Source: Lentisalinibacter sp035655155 (GTDB lineage Bacteria > Pseudomonadota > Gammaproteobacteria > Steroidobacterales > Woeseiaceae). Taken from it: DNA of 50,868 nucleotides. The stretch is taken from assembly GCA_035655155.1 (NCBI GenBank), contig DASRVH010000021.1, positions 1 through 50,868 on the forward strand, read 5' to 3'. Every line of letters begins with the position of its first letter. The stretch's first letter is position 1. The notes beneath the pieces are model-generated. The model did no database searches. It worked only from the letters and a program-made list of their open reading frames with translations, and was not told the DNA's origin. Positions 32,871 through 40,667 of this stretch are shown here, one piece after another. The position numbers and the translations under genes are program-made.

Positions 32871-33548
32871 TCAGCCGGCCTTCTCCTCGACCCTGGCGAG
32901 CAGTTCCCGGATCTCCTCGCGCCGGCCCTGATCGGCGAGCGTGCGATCCGGCCGGGCCGGCGCGTCCAGTGCATGCTCCAGCGCCCGCCGCGCCGCGTCG
33001 TAGTCCTTCTCCTCGTACAGGAATTCGCCGTAGAAATAGTTCGGGTCGATCCCGTCCGGGTTCATGGCGATGGCCTTCTCGAGATACTCCCTCGCCCGGT
33101 CCTTATCGCCGAAGCCGATGAAGCCACCGGGCACCTTGTAGTACAGCGCGCCGAGACTGGTGTAGACGGAACCCCGGAGGACGGTCGGGTCCAGCTTCTC
33201 CGCGGCATGCAGCGCATCCCGGGACTTCTTCGCGAGGCTCATGGCGCCGAACGGCCCTTTCACGCCGGCGTAGGTGCTGAGCACGATGCCCTGCCATACC
33301 AGTGGCTCGGCCCGGTCCGGGTGGGCCGCGACCAGCGCGGCCGCGTCCTCCGCGAGGGCCTCGAACGCGTCCTTCTGCTCGCCCCCTTCCAGCCGATAAT
33401 TGGCCTCGGCCCAGCGTTGCTGGATCTCCCGCAGGCCCTGTTCCATGTCCGCCGCCCGGGCCAGGCCCGCACCCGTCAGGCCGAACGCGAGCATCGCGCC
33501 GGCCAGCATGATCCGGGCAGTCGCCCGGCTCCGAATCGTCACTATCAT
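32871..33548 (-). CDS. Secreted TPR-repeat protein
   Basis: A 225-residue protein with a signal peptide (ARIMLAGAMLAFGLTGAGLARA|AD) and several TPR-like helices: EPLVWQGIVLSTYAG, LRGSVYTSLGALYYKVPGGF, and NYFYGEFLYEEKDYDAARRA. The G-F-I-G-F-GDKDRAREYLEKA stretch resembles TPR proteins near TRAP transporters, but no transporter is nearby. It lies 10 bases downstream of the SDR gene and may be the fifth gene of the acyl ligase operon. A scaffold or binding role in the periplasm is inferred. GAGG stands 8 bases ahead of the start. Confidence 0.72.
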   Translation of the reverse strand: MIVTIRSRATARIMLAGAMLAFGLTGAGLARAADMEQGLREIQQRWAEANYRLEGGEQKDAFEALAEDAAALVAAHPDRAEPLVWQGIVLSTYAGVKGPFGAMSLAKKSRDALHAAEKLDPTVLRGSVYTSLGALYYKVPGGFIGFGDKDRAREYLEKAIAMNPDGIDPNYFYGEFLYEEKDYDAARRALEHALDAPARPDRTLADQGRREEIRELLARVEEKAG

Positions 33549-33558
33549 GTCGTTTACC

Positions 33559-34389
33559 TCATTGGCTGGATGTACGTGGGCGGAGGTAGGCCTCCACCAC
33601 CGGCCTCTGCTTGCCGAGGGCCCCGTCGACGAGGCGGGGTGCGACCGCGTTCAGTTTCACGAACAGGCGCTCGGGCCAGCCGATGAAACGTTCCCGCCGG
33701 GAACCGGCCAGCAACGCCATCGCCCGCCGCGCCACTTGTTCCGGGGGATCCATGGCGACCCCCAGTTCCTCGTTCATGCGGCAGGCCGCATCCCCGTTCA
33801 TCGCAGTGCGGGTGGCGCGAGGGGCGAGGTAGAGCACCTCGAGCGCAGTTCCGGCATACTCCCGGCGCAGCGCCTCGGTGAACCCGTGCAGGCCGAATTT
33901 CGTCGTGGAATACACCGCCTGGCCGGCCATGCCGATGGAGCCCAGCACCGAGCCGACGTTCAGCAGCCGGGCCGCGGGCCGTGCCAGGAGATGCGGCAGC
34001 AGGGTCCGCGTCAGGAGCATGGGCGCCAGCAGATTGATCTGCACCAGCGCTTCGATGTCCGCCGAGCTCTGGTCGTCGAAGCGGGACAGCGCATTCACGC
34101 CCGCATTGTTGATCAGAACGTCAATGCCGCCCTCGAAGCCGCGGGCCCGCCGCGCGAGGCGCTCTCTGGCGGTGGCGTCGGTGATGTCGCCTGGCTCGGT
34201 CAGCACGGCCGTCCGGCGCCCGGCTGCCCTGGTTTTCTCAGTCAGTTCTCCGGCCAGCGCCTCGAGCATCGCCGCGTCCCGTGCGCTCAGGAGCAGGTGG
34301 GCACCCGCCCGGGCGAGTTCGCCGGCCATTGCCGCGCCGATGCCGCCGGTGGCACCGGTAAGGAGCACGCGTCGTCCGGCTAGATTCAC
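33559..34389 (-). CDS. Short-chain dehydrogenase/reductase
   Basis: A 276-residue classical SDR: cofactor loop TGATGGIG (11-18), NNAG (94-97), and catalytic Ser147, Tyr160 and Lys164 in YSTTKFG. The N-terminal strand VLLTG is typical, with an ADR-like RD near residue 38 that would favour NADPH. The substrate is unknown. The start overlaps the di-iron protein stop (ATGA), so the gene is the fourth of a coupled operon; in this setting it could reduce a keto or aldehyde intermediate made by the earlier enzymes. Confidence 0.92.
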   Translation of the reverse strand: MNLAGRRVLLTGATGGIGAAMAGELARAGAHLLLSARDAAMLEALAGELTEKTRAAGRRTAVLTEPGDITDATARERLARRARGFEGGIDVLINNAGVNALSRFDDQSSADIEALVQINLLAPMLLTRTLLPHLLARPAARLLNVGSVLGSIGMAGQAVYSTTKFGLHGFTEALRREYAGTALEVLYLAPRATRTAMNGDAACRMNEELGVAMDPPEQVARRAMALLAGSRRERFIGWPERLFVKLNAVAPRLVDGALGKQRPVVEAYLRPRTSSQ

Positions 34390-35066
34390 GCCACCGCCCT
34401 CTCGGCCCCACTTCCCGCGGCCGGTAGCGAACGGAAGATCCCGGCATAGAGCAGGAAGAAGCGGCGCGCGCAGTGCCGGACCGCCCGGCGATCTTGTTCG
34501 CGCTCCAGTCGGTTCAGCAGGCCCGCCAGGAACTTCACGTGCTCCTGATCCACCTCGCCGTGGGAGATGAGGTAGGAGAAGGCGCTCTCGGGCAGCCCGA
34601 GGCTACGGCCGATGGAGGCCGCGGCCTGTCCCGCGATGGCGATGCTGGTGCCCTCCAGCACGTAGACCATGCCGAAGAAGCCCACCGGATTGCCCCGCCC
34701 GATCGTGTCCCACGCGTAGCTCACCATCTGCTCGGTCGCGAACGCCGGCGTGCCGTGGCGCACCGCTTCCGGGTCGCCGCCGGCCGCTGCGATGTCATTC
34801 AGGATCCACTCCTGATGGCCGTACTCGTCGTTGATGTAATGGACGATGGCACCGCGCAGCCACTCGTGGTCTTCGCCGAGACGGCTGCCGCAGGCCATCA
34901 GCAGGGGCACGGTGCACTTGACGTGATGGTAGGCCTCGGCGAGGAACGCCCGGTATTGCGCCACGGTAACGTGGCCCTCGAGGGCGTCGCGGATAATCGG
35001 CGAGCCGAGCAGATATTCGCGCTCGGCGGCGGTGTGGTCGGCCAGGGCCTGGAAGAAGTCGGTCAT
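34386..35066 (-). CDS. Haem-oxygenase-like di-iron protein (TenA/UndA-like)
   Basis: A 226-residue all-helical protein of the iron-containing redox family with the haem-oxygenase fold, which includes fatty-acid decarboxylase UndA. Candidate metal ligands are in AEAYHHVK (Glu44, His47/48), DEYGHQEW (Glu81, His84), LEGTS (Glu138) and DQEHVKF (Asp173, His176). Members oxidise aliphatic or amino acid substrates with O2 and iron. The neighbours, an acyl-activating ligase upstream and an SDR downstream, make a lipid-derived substrate likely but do not prove it. Start and stop overlap both neighbours by 4 bases. Confidence 0.85.
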   Translation of the reverse strand: MTDFFQALADHTAAEREYLLGSPIIRDALEGHVTVAQYRAFLAEAYHHVKCTVPLLMACGSRLGEDHEWLRGAIVHYINDEYGHQEWILNDIAAAGGDPEAVRHGTPAFATEQMVSYAWDTIGRGNPVGFFGMVYVLEGTSIAIAGQAAASIGRSLGLPESAFSYLISHGEVDQEHVKFLAGLLNRLEREQDRRAVRHCARRFFLLYAGIFRSLPAAGSGAERAVA

Positions 35067-36607
35067 GCGTTAATCACCTTCCTGTCGGGCGCGGTGGCGC
35101 CGTGGATCAGATCGGTCAGCCGGCCGCCGTAGCGGCGGATTAGTGCGTCCCGGCGGAGCCGGCCATTGGCGGTCAGTTCACCGGTGTCCTGACGGAACGG
35201 TGCGTCCGCCGGCACCCACGCCGATACGCGTGCGTAATCGGGCAGCCGCCGATTCGCGTCATCGATCGCGGCCTGCACACCCTCGGCTCCCACCGGACCC
35301 GCGGGCACGATCACGGCGGCATTGCGGGGCAGCGCTTCGCCCCAGACCAGCGCCTGTGCGATGGCGGGCTCGTGGACCAGTTCGCTCTCCACCCACTCGG
35401 GCGAGACATTACGGCCGAAAGCCGTGATGAACAGGTTCTTCTTGCGGCCCTGCACGTGCAGGAAACCCTGCTCGTCCAGCCGGCCCAGGTCCCCGGTGGC
35501 AATCTCGCCAGTGGCGACCTCGCCGCTGGCGATGCCGGGCTCTTCGTGCCCCGGCGCATCCAGATAGCCCTCCATCACGGCACCCGACACCATGATCTCG
35601 CCGTCGGCTGCGATCCTGACCCGCGCATGCGGCAGGGGCCGTCCAGCGCTGCCGGGACGGCTGTCGCCGGGTGCGTTCAGCGACACCACGGAATGGCACT
35701 CGGAGAGGCCGTAACCCTCGTAGGCCGCCAGGCCGTGGGCGTGGGCCTGCTCGAGCTCGGCCGGCGCCACCCGGCCGCCGCCCACCGCCGCGAAGCGCAG
35801 CGGGCAGTCGTTCCAGGGATCCAGGTTGGCCGTCCGGTTCAGTGCGGCCAGCATCTGTGGCAGCAGGATCACGCTTTCGGCGCCGCTCTCGCCGATCGCG
35901 CGCCGCAGGCGCAGCGGATCGAGGCCGCTGGAGCCACTGAGGCCCACCCGCTCCAGCGCCGGCGCGTGGATGGCAGCACCGAGTAGCAGCGGCACGTAGA
36001 TCCCCGCGATGTTCTCGAGCAGGGTCGCCAGCGGCATGACGCAAAGGTGGCGCCGTACTCCGACCTCCCGCAGGCGGCCGGCCAGACTCGCCGCGACCGT
36101 TTCCATGCCGGACTGACCGAGGCACACGCCGCGGGGGCTGCCCGTGCTGCCCGAGGTATAGGTCACCTTGGCGATGCCGGTGCGGCCGTTCAGACCCGTG
36201 TCACGCCGGATGGAACGGCGCAGCAGTATCAGGCTGCCGGCACCGGCCAGAGGCCGTCGCCGGAAACCATGCCCGTCGTCGGGCAACTCCTCTCCGCCGG
36301 CGGCGAGGACCGCATCCACGCCGGCATCGGCCAGGAGGTGGTTCAACTGGGTCCGCGTGAAGAAAAGCGGCACCGGGACGGCCGTGATTCCGGCCGCCAC
36401 CATCGCGAGATCGGCCACGATCCAGTCCGGACCGTTGTCCGCCATCAAGGCGCAACGCCGGATCCGCGCCGCCCGCAATCGGGAGGCGAGCGCCGTCACC
36501 CGGGCCTCCAGTTCGGCATAGCCCAGCACCCCGGCCTCCGATACGACGGCAGCTGCGAGCGGGCGTTCGGCCGCCTGGCGGCTCAGCGCGGCCAGCACCG
36601 CGCTCAC
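35063..36607 (-). CDS. AMP-dependent acyl ligase (adenylate-forming)
   Basis: A 514-residue ANL-family enzyme that would activate a carboxylic acid as acyl-AMP, probably then as CoA. The phosphate loop is TYTSGSTGSPRG (149-160), followed by YEGYGLSECHS (A5) and the hinge TGDLGRLDEQGFLHVQGRKKN (A7-A8). The A10 motif reads ELTANGRLRRDAL, where the usual catalytic Lys is Arg483. The start is a GTG at 36607 that overlaps the previous stop as GTGA; the longer frame upstream is in the preceding gene. The substrate is unknown; the setting suggests a fatty acid. Confidence 0.92.
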   Translation of the reverse strand: MSAVLAALSRQAAERPLAAAVVSEAGVLGYAELEARVTALASRLRAARIRRCALMADNGPDWIVADLAMVAAGITAVPVPLFFTRTQLNHLLADAGVDAVLAAGGEELPDDGHGFRRRPLAGAGSLILLRRSIRRDTGLNGRTGIAKVTYTSGSTGSPRGVCLGQSGMETVAASLAGRLREVGVRRHLCVMPLATLLENIAGIYVPLLLGAAIHAPALERVGLSGSSGLDPLRLRRAIGESGAESVILLPQMLAALNRTANLDPWNDCPLRFAAVGGGRVAPAELEQAHAHGLAAYEGYGLSECHSVVSLNAPGDSRPGSAGRPLPHARVRIAADGEIMVSGAVMEGYLDAPGHEEPGIASGEVATGEIATGDLGRLDEQGFLHVQGRKKNLFITAFGRNVSPEWVESELVHEPAIAQALVWGEALPRNAAVIVPAGPVGAEGVQAAIDDANRRLPDYARVSAWVPADAPFRQDTGELTANGRLRRDALIRRYGGRLTDLIHGATAPDRKVINA

Positions 36608-37275
36608 GCCCCGGCCTCCTCGGTGCGGCACGCGGCGTCGACCGGGATGCACCTGAACCCGGACGGCTGCTGCAGGTCCCCGACGATCACCCGCGGGTCG
36701 TGACGGTAATAATCGCCCCATGCGTCCTGGTGCCCGGCCACGCAGGCTTCCCTAGCGGGCGCCAGCTCGCAACCGGCAAGACCGGCCCTCGCCAGGAGCG
36801 AGCGCACGGGTCCGGTGGCCGTGAAGCATACCCAGCCGAAGCCCTGCTGCAGCAGGAAAGGCACCAGCTCACGAAAAAGCGGCACCACCACCTGCCGGCT
36901 CTCGACAGCCAGTTGCCCGATCTCCACCACAGCGGTTCTTGGCACGGGATGGCCTGCGACGGCCGCGATGGCTTCCTCCACGGGCCGGAAGAGATAATCC
37001 TCGAGATAGAGTCGTTCCCGCGATGCCGGTCTCAGCCCGATGACGCCGCGGGCACCGTCGCCGCGGCGGGTCACGCGCAGCAGCCAGGGCATGAACTCCT
37101 CCACCCGGGCGCCGAAGTGATGGGCGTAGCAATCCCTGATCTCCGCCTCCAGCGCGCTCCTGCCGGGACTGGAAGCGCCCAGCAGGTCGAGACTGACGCC
37201 GGAGCGCCCCAGCGCGCCGGCCATCGGCGGCAAACCGTCGCGCATGTCGGTAAGGGGGTGGATCTGTGTCTTCAC
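36604..37275 (-). CDS. Thermostable-hemolysin family protein (GNAT-like fold)
   Basis: A 223-residue protein with the family's core: FGARVEEFMPWLL (54-66), GVIGLRPAS (77-85), LEDYLFRPVEEAI (91-103), VVEIGQLAV (116-124) and WVCFTATGPVRSLL (148-161). The name comes from a Vibrio hemolysin, but the fold belongs to the GNAT/autoinducer-synthase clan in domain databases, so an acyl-transfer role is possible. I chose GTG 37275 because GAGGAGG lies 5 bases ahead; an upstream ATG at 37350 is less well supported. It leads an operon in which the next three genes overlap by 4 bases each. Confidence 0.88.
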   Translation of the reverse strand: MKTQIHPLTDMRDGLPPMAGALGRSGVSLDLLGASSPGRSALEAEIRDCYAHHFGARVEEFMPWLLRVTRRGDGARGVIGLRPASRERLYLEDYLFRPVEEAIAAVAGHPVPRTAVVEIGQLAVESRQVVVPLFRELVPFLLQQGFGWVCFTATGPVRSLLARAGLAGCELAPAREACVAGHQDAWGDYYRHDPRVIVGDLQQPSGFRCIPVDAACRTEEAGA

Positions 37276-37482
37276 GCGGCCTCCTCTGCCAGTCGCATCC
37301 GTCGGCGTGATGCCGCCGGCTCGGACCGTTAGAGGCCGCGGCTGGGACAAATCCTTCGCATTTTTCGCAAGCCGCTGTCACCGCTCGGTTTTTCCGTTCC
37401 CAGGAACGCCCTGCGGCGGCGTCGTGCCTGCAGTAAACTGCGGCCTCGGCTTCGAACGTCCCCGACCGACGGAGGATTACTG
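37276..37482. promoter_or_regulatory. Divergent regulatory spacer before the thermostable-hemolysin operon
   Basis: A 207-base spacer between divergent genes, so it must hold two promoters. It contains TTCGCA, three T and TTCGCA again (37355-37369), a direct repeat with 9-base period that might be an operator half-site pair, and an AT-richer stretch around it. No regulator gene adjoins. Confidence 0.3.
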
Positions 37483-37980
37483 ATGACCACAGCGAAACGC
37501 ATCGTCGGGTTCGCCTGCTTGCTGGCTCTCATCCTGCCGGCGGCAACCGCAACGGCGGCCCCACAGCCGTGGATGCGCACCGATAACCCTCTGGGCCTGT
37601 ACGTGCTGCTCTCCGTCGGCGAGGAATGCGCGATACGGCGCACCGAGGCGGACCTGGCGGTGCAGACGGCGTTCACCCGGCTCGACGTTCCGCGCGCGTC
37701 CGGCTGGGCTCCCGGTGAGCTGTTCCTGACCGCCGAGGTGGACTGCACCCAGACCACCAATTACCCGGACATCTATCTGTACGTCACCCGCGTGGGCTTC
37801 GCAGTTAACTACCAGGAGCAGCCGGCCTACATGATGCAGTACGTCAGGGCCCGCTATGAAAGCTTCGGCATCGACAGCCTCGGCAACATCGATCAGATCC
37901 TCACCCAGAGCGTCGAGGCGGCGCTTTCCGACTACAAGGCGGCCAACGCCGGACCCGGCACGGGGGAAGAGAGCGGGTGA
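37483..37980 (+). CDS. Secreted protein of unknown function, first of a tandem pair
   Basis: A 165-residue protein with a signal peptide (IVGFACLLALILPAATATAA) and a mature part of about 140 residues. It holds cysteines in GEECAIRR and VDCTQTT. Its sequence lines up with the next gene over almost the whole mature length (VGEEC against VGDDC, VEAALSDYKAAN against IEDALEDYLAAN). I recognise no family. GGAGG lies 7 bases ahead of the ATG. It is divergent from the acyl ligase operon, and its last codons overlap the next start as GTGA. Confidence 0.78.
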   Translation: MTTAKRIVGFACLLALILPAATATAAPQPWMRTDNPLGLYVLLSVGEECAIRRTEADLAVQTAFTRLDVPRASGWAPGELFLTAEVDCTQTTNYPDIYLYVTRVGFAVNYQEQPAYMMQYVRARYESFGIDSLGNIDQILTQSVEAALSDYKAANAGPGTGEESG

Positions 37981-38462
37981 GCCGCCGCGGCCCGTTCCGG
38001 CCGGCTGCAGGCGCTGCGCTCGCGCTGCTGCTGGCGGCAGCCGGCGTCGTCGCCGCTCCTTTCGACTACATGCGCAAGAGCGAGCCTGACGCCCTGTACT
38101 GCATGGCCAGCGTCGGCGACGACTGTCTCCTGGACGATGCCTCGGTACAGGCGGTGATCGACGACGTCACGCGTCGCTTCAGTCTCACTCGTCTCGAGAC
38201 GTCGAGTGACCGCGAACCGCTGTTCTATGTGGAACTCTATTGTCACGGTCGGGAAGACGGCGAGACGGCCTACTCGGTGGAGGCGGGTTTCGCCGAGTGG
38301 ATGGGCGACGAGCGCCAGCACCTCATGAAATACGCCTACTACCCCTATCGCTCCGTGGGCTACGGCAACGCCGCCGATATCCGCGAGACGCTGCGACGGC
38401 GCATCGAGGATGCGCTGGAGGACTACCTGGCGGCCAACTATCCCGCCGCCGAGGCTCAGTAG
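37977..38462 (+). CDS. Secreted protein of unknown function, second of a tandem pair
   Basis: A 161-residue paralog of the preceding gene, starting with GTG and overlapping its stop. It has a signal peptide (GAALALLLAAAGVVAA|AP) and a mature part with cysteines in YCMASVGDDC and ELYCHG, and many acidic residues. The shared pattern of an MR start, a two-cysteine first half and an alpha-helical end (RRRIEDALEDYLAANY) shows a gene duplication. It ends just 7 bases into the 3' end of the following minus-strand gene. No function can be given. Confidence 0.76.
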   Translation: MSRRGPFRPAAGAALALLLAAAGVVAAPFDYMRKSEPDALYCMASVGDDCLLDDASVQAVIDDVTRRFSLTRLETSSDREPLFYVELYCHGREDGETAYSVEAGFAEWMGDERQHLMKYAYYPYRSVGYGNAADIRETLRRRIEDALEDYLAANYPAAEAQ

Positions 38463-38935
38463 CGGCCGTGCTGCTTGAAGATGTAGTTGCTGAGTTCGAT
38501 GAACTCGTAGTTCATCCGGCTGAGGGTCTTGTGGGCCGAGCGCACGATGGCGCGCATCACCTTGTAGACGATCCCCGGCTGATCGTCGACGAGCCCCTCG
38601 AAAGCCTCCCGCTTCAGGCTGAAAACGCGGCTGTCGCAGAGCGCGCGCAGGCCCACCGTGTGCGGGGCGCCATCGATGAAACTGAGTTCCCCGGCCAGTT
38701 CGCCGTTGCGCAGGATGCCCAGCGTGGCCGTCTCGCCGGCGCCGGCCTGCTTCACCACTTCGAGCTTGCCCTCCAGCAGCACGTGCAGCGAGTCGTCGGT
38801 AACCCCCTCGGACGTGAGATACTCGCCGTCCCCGAGATTGCGCATTTCCATCAGCGAGGCGAGCGCCGTGGCCTCCTCGTCCGTCAGCTCGGCACCCAGC
38901 GATGAGTCGAGGATCAGTCTGGCGGCGTTCTCCAT
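38456..38935 (-). CDS. Cyclic nucleotide-binding-fold protein without a DNA-binding domain
   Basis: A 159-residue Crp-like beta-roll: SLHVLLEGKLEVVKQAG, ATLGILRNGELAGELSFIDGAPHTVGLRAL with the phosphate-binding cassette, and a helical end (MNYEFIELSNYIFKQHGRY). It has no helix-turn-helix. The cassette Arg that usually contacts the nucleotide phosphate (ERS or PRS) is replaced in PHTVGL, so cAMP or cGMP binding is doubtful. ATG 38935 has AAGGA ahead; the frame is open to 39025. It converges with the tandem secreted pair and is divergent from yceH. Confidence 0.82.
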   Translation of the reverse strand: MENAARLILDSSLGAELTDEEATALASLMEMRNLGDGEYLTSEGVTDDSLHVLLEGKLEVVKQAGAGETATLGILRNGELAGELSFIDGAPHTVGLRALCDSRVFSLKREAFEGLVDDQPGIVYKVMRAIVRSAHKTLSRMNYEFIELSNYIFKQHGRY

Positions 38936-39090
38936 CTTTTTTCCTTGCTTGTCCGGTACGCCCGGGGATGATACGTAATGCGTCGGCGTCTGCGCAGGCC
39001 TGCATACGGTCGCACAGGCATGCAACCACAGATCACGCCGGGCGCCTATCCGCGTAAACCGCGACCGTCCGCCGGGAGGAACCCGCCACC

Positions 39091-39756
39091 ATGGAAGCCC
39101 TGTTCGACACCGTCGAGGCCCGCGTCATCGGCGCCCTGATCGAGAAAGAGATCACCACGCCGGATCACTATCCCCTGTCGCTGAACGCACTGACGAACGC
39201 CTGCAACCAGAAGAGCAACCGGGATCCGGTGATGAACCTGTCCGAGAGCGAGGTCCAGGATGCCCTGGATTCGCTCCACCGCAAGCACCTGGTGCTGGAC
39301 CGCAGCGGCTTCGGCAGCCGCGTAGTGAAATTCAAGCAGCGGTTCTGCAATACCGAGTTCAGCGATCTGCACTTCACGCCGGGCGAAACCGCCATCGTCT
39401 GCCTGCTGCTCCTGCGAGGGCCGCAGACACCCGGCGAACTGCGCTCCCGCAGCGGCCGCCTGCACGCCTTCGGCAGTCTCGGCGAGGTCCAGCAATGCCT
39501 CGAGTCCCTGGCCGGACGCGAGGAAGGCCCGCTGGTCGCCGCCCTGCCCCGGGAACCCGGCCGGCGCGAGATCCGCTGGACTCACCTGTTCTGCGGGAAG
39601 CCCGTCGCTGCCGCGCCCGCCACGCCGGTGGCGACGGCCGCGCCCGTCACGGAGAAGGCGGATGCCACGCTGGAGCGGATCGAGGCGCTGGAGGAACGGG
39701 TGGCCGATCTGGTGGAACGGCTGGAGCGGCTCGAGCGTCGGGGCGTAGCGGACTGA
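39091..39756 (+). CDS. yceH: DUF480 family protein YceH
   Basis: A 221-residue protein of the YceH family with two winged-helix domains: VEARVIGALIEKEITTPDHYPLSLNAL at the start and a second with TPGETAIVCLLLLRGPQTPGELRSR. The family is widespread in proteobacteria with no settled function. The last 40 residues contain a predicted coiled coil (LERIEALEERVADLVERLERLERR). GGGAGGA lies 10 bases ahead of the start. It is followed by the tRNA-Leu gene in the opposite direction. Confidence 0.92.
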   Translation: MEALFDTVEARVIGALIEKEITTPDHYPLSLNALTNACNQKSNRDPVMNLSESEVQDALDSLHRKHLVLDRSGFGSRVVKFKQRFCNTEFSDLHFTPGETAIVCLLLLRGPQTPGELRSRSGRLHAFGSLGEVQQCLESLAGREEGPLVAALPREPGRREIRWTHLFCGKPVAAAPATPVATAAPVTEKADATLERIEALEERVADLVERLERLERRGVAD

Positions 39757-39835
39757 AGGCCCGGGGGAGCCGCGACGGAAGCCGGCCCGAATGCAAGGCC
39801 AGCTCGAGAAAAAGGCTAGAACCTGTTGTTTCTAT

Positions 39836-39922
39836 TGGTGCCCGGGGCCGGACTCGAACCGGCACGTCCTTACGGACAGCGGATTTTAAGTCCGCAGCGT
39901 CTACCAATTCCGCCACCCGGGC
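39836..39922 (-). tRNA. tRNA-Leu(UAA)
   Basis: An 87-nucleotide tRNA with the 3' CCA encoded. The acceptor stem is GCCCGGG/CCCGGGC, the anticodon loop CTTAAAA gives anticodon UAA, the long variable arm between anticodon and T arms fits a class II tRNA, and the T loop is GGTTCGAGTCC. It matches the order of leuZ in E. coli relative to the tRNA-Cys and tRNA-Gly genes upstream. Confidence 0.96.
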
Positions 39923-39938
39923 GCACCGGCATCAAAAA

Positions 39939-39968
39939 GTGCCCGCCGGCCGCACGGCCGGCGGGCAC
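39939..39968 (-). terminator. Rho-independent terminator of the small lipoprotein gene
   Basis: A perfect 14-base-pair inverted repeat (GTGCCCGCCGGCCG/CGGCCGGCGGGCAC) with a 2-base loop is followed on the minus strand by TTTTTGAT. It ends transcription coming from the lipoprotein gene at 40045-40347 and so separates the tRNA-Leu gene from it. Confidence 0.85.
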
Positions 39969-40044
39969 CCGAAACGTCACATGGAAACCGGAATCCGGCG
40001 TTCAGCCGTTCGCCTGCGAGACTTGGACTCGGCCCGCAGGGAGG

Positions 40045-40347
40045 CTAATCCGATTCCTGATAGGTTGGCCTGCGCTGGATGTCCTCCGTCGCCTTCTGGC
40101 CGAATTCCGAAGCGCCGTCCCAGGCCTCCTTGGTGGCGCACACCGTCTCGGAGAAGCGCGTCCCCGTCTTGACGATTTCCTTGCAGATGAGCTTCGGCTT
40201 TTCGCCCCCACCCCCGGTCGCCTGCGTCTCGCCGGCCGCGGCGCCTTCTGCCTGGGCGACCGTCGCCGCATCGCCACCGCCGCTCGCAGCACAGCCTGCC
40301 AGCAGCAACAGCGTTGCCAGCGCCAATCCTAATGGCTTGATATCCAT
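40045..40347 (-). CDS. Small lipoprotein
   Basis: A 100-residue protein with a lipoprotein signal peptide: LGLALATLLLLAGC (lipobox LAGC, lipidated Cys near residue 19) followed by a Gly/Ala-rich linker and a C-terminal part with two Cys (LICKEIVKTGTRF and TVCATKEAWDG) that could pair. This resembles small secreted proteins with a C...GSR...C...W pattern in gammaproteobacteria; no function is known. ATG 40347 is preceded by GGGAGGGG. The gene lies between the tRNA-Cys and tRNA-Leu genes. Confidence 0.7.
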   Translation of the reverse strand: MDIKPLGLALATLLLLAGCAASGGGDAATVAQAEGAAAGETQATGGGGEKPKLICKEIVKTGTRFSETVCATKEAWDGASEFGQKATEDIQRRPTYQESD

Positions 40348-40484
40348 GTGGTCCCCTCCCGGATGCCGGAGCATGATGTATTCGCCCGCACCCTTCTGGC
40401 GCATCCTAGCCGAGGCCGGCACGGCTGGCAAACGGGCGGAGACGTTCCGAGGAAATCAAATCCGGGGACGTGAAAGGAAGTGGG

Positions 40485-40558
40485 TGGAGGCTAGGGTCGG
40501 AATCGAACCGGCGTACACGGCTTTGCAGGCCGCTGCATAACCACTCTGCCACCTAGCC
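40485..40558 (-). tRNA. tRNA-Cys(GCA)
   Basis: A 74-nucleotide tRNA with the CCA encoded. Acceptor stem GGCTAGG/CCTAGCC, D arm with GGCAGAGTGG, anticodon loop CTGCAAA (anticodon GCA) and T arm GCCGGTTCGATTCCGAC are intact. It is transcribed in the same direction as the tRNA-Leu and tRNA-Gly genes. Confidence 0.97.
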
Positions 40559-40667
40559 ACCGTTTGCCCACGGCCCCGGCCGCGCCGGGGAACGGACCAT
40601 ATCACACAAAAACCGGTGCGGGCACCGCTTTCTCGGGCCGCACGCGGGCCGGCCCGCATCCCCGATG

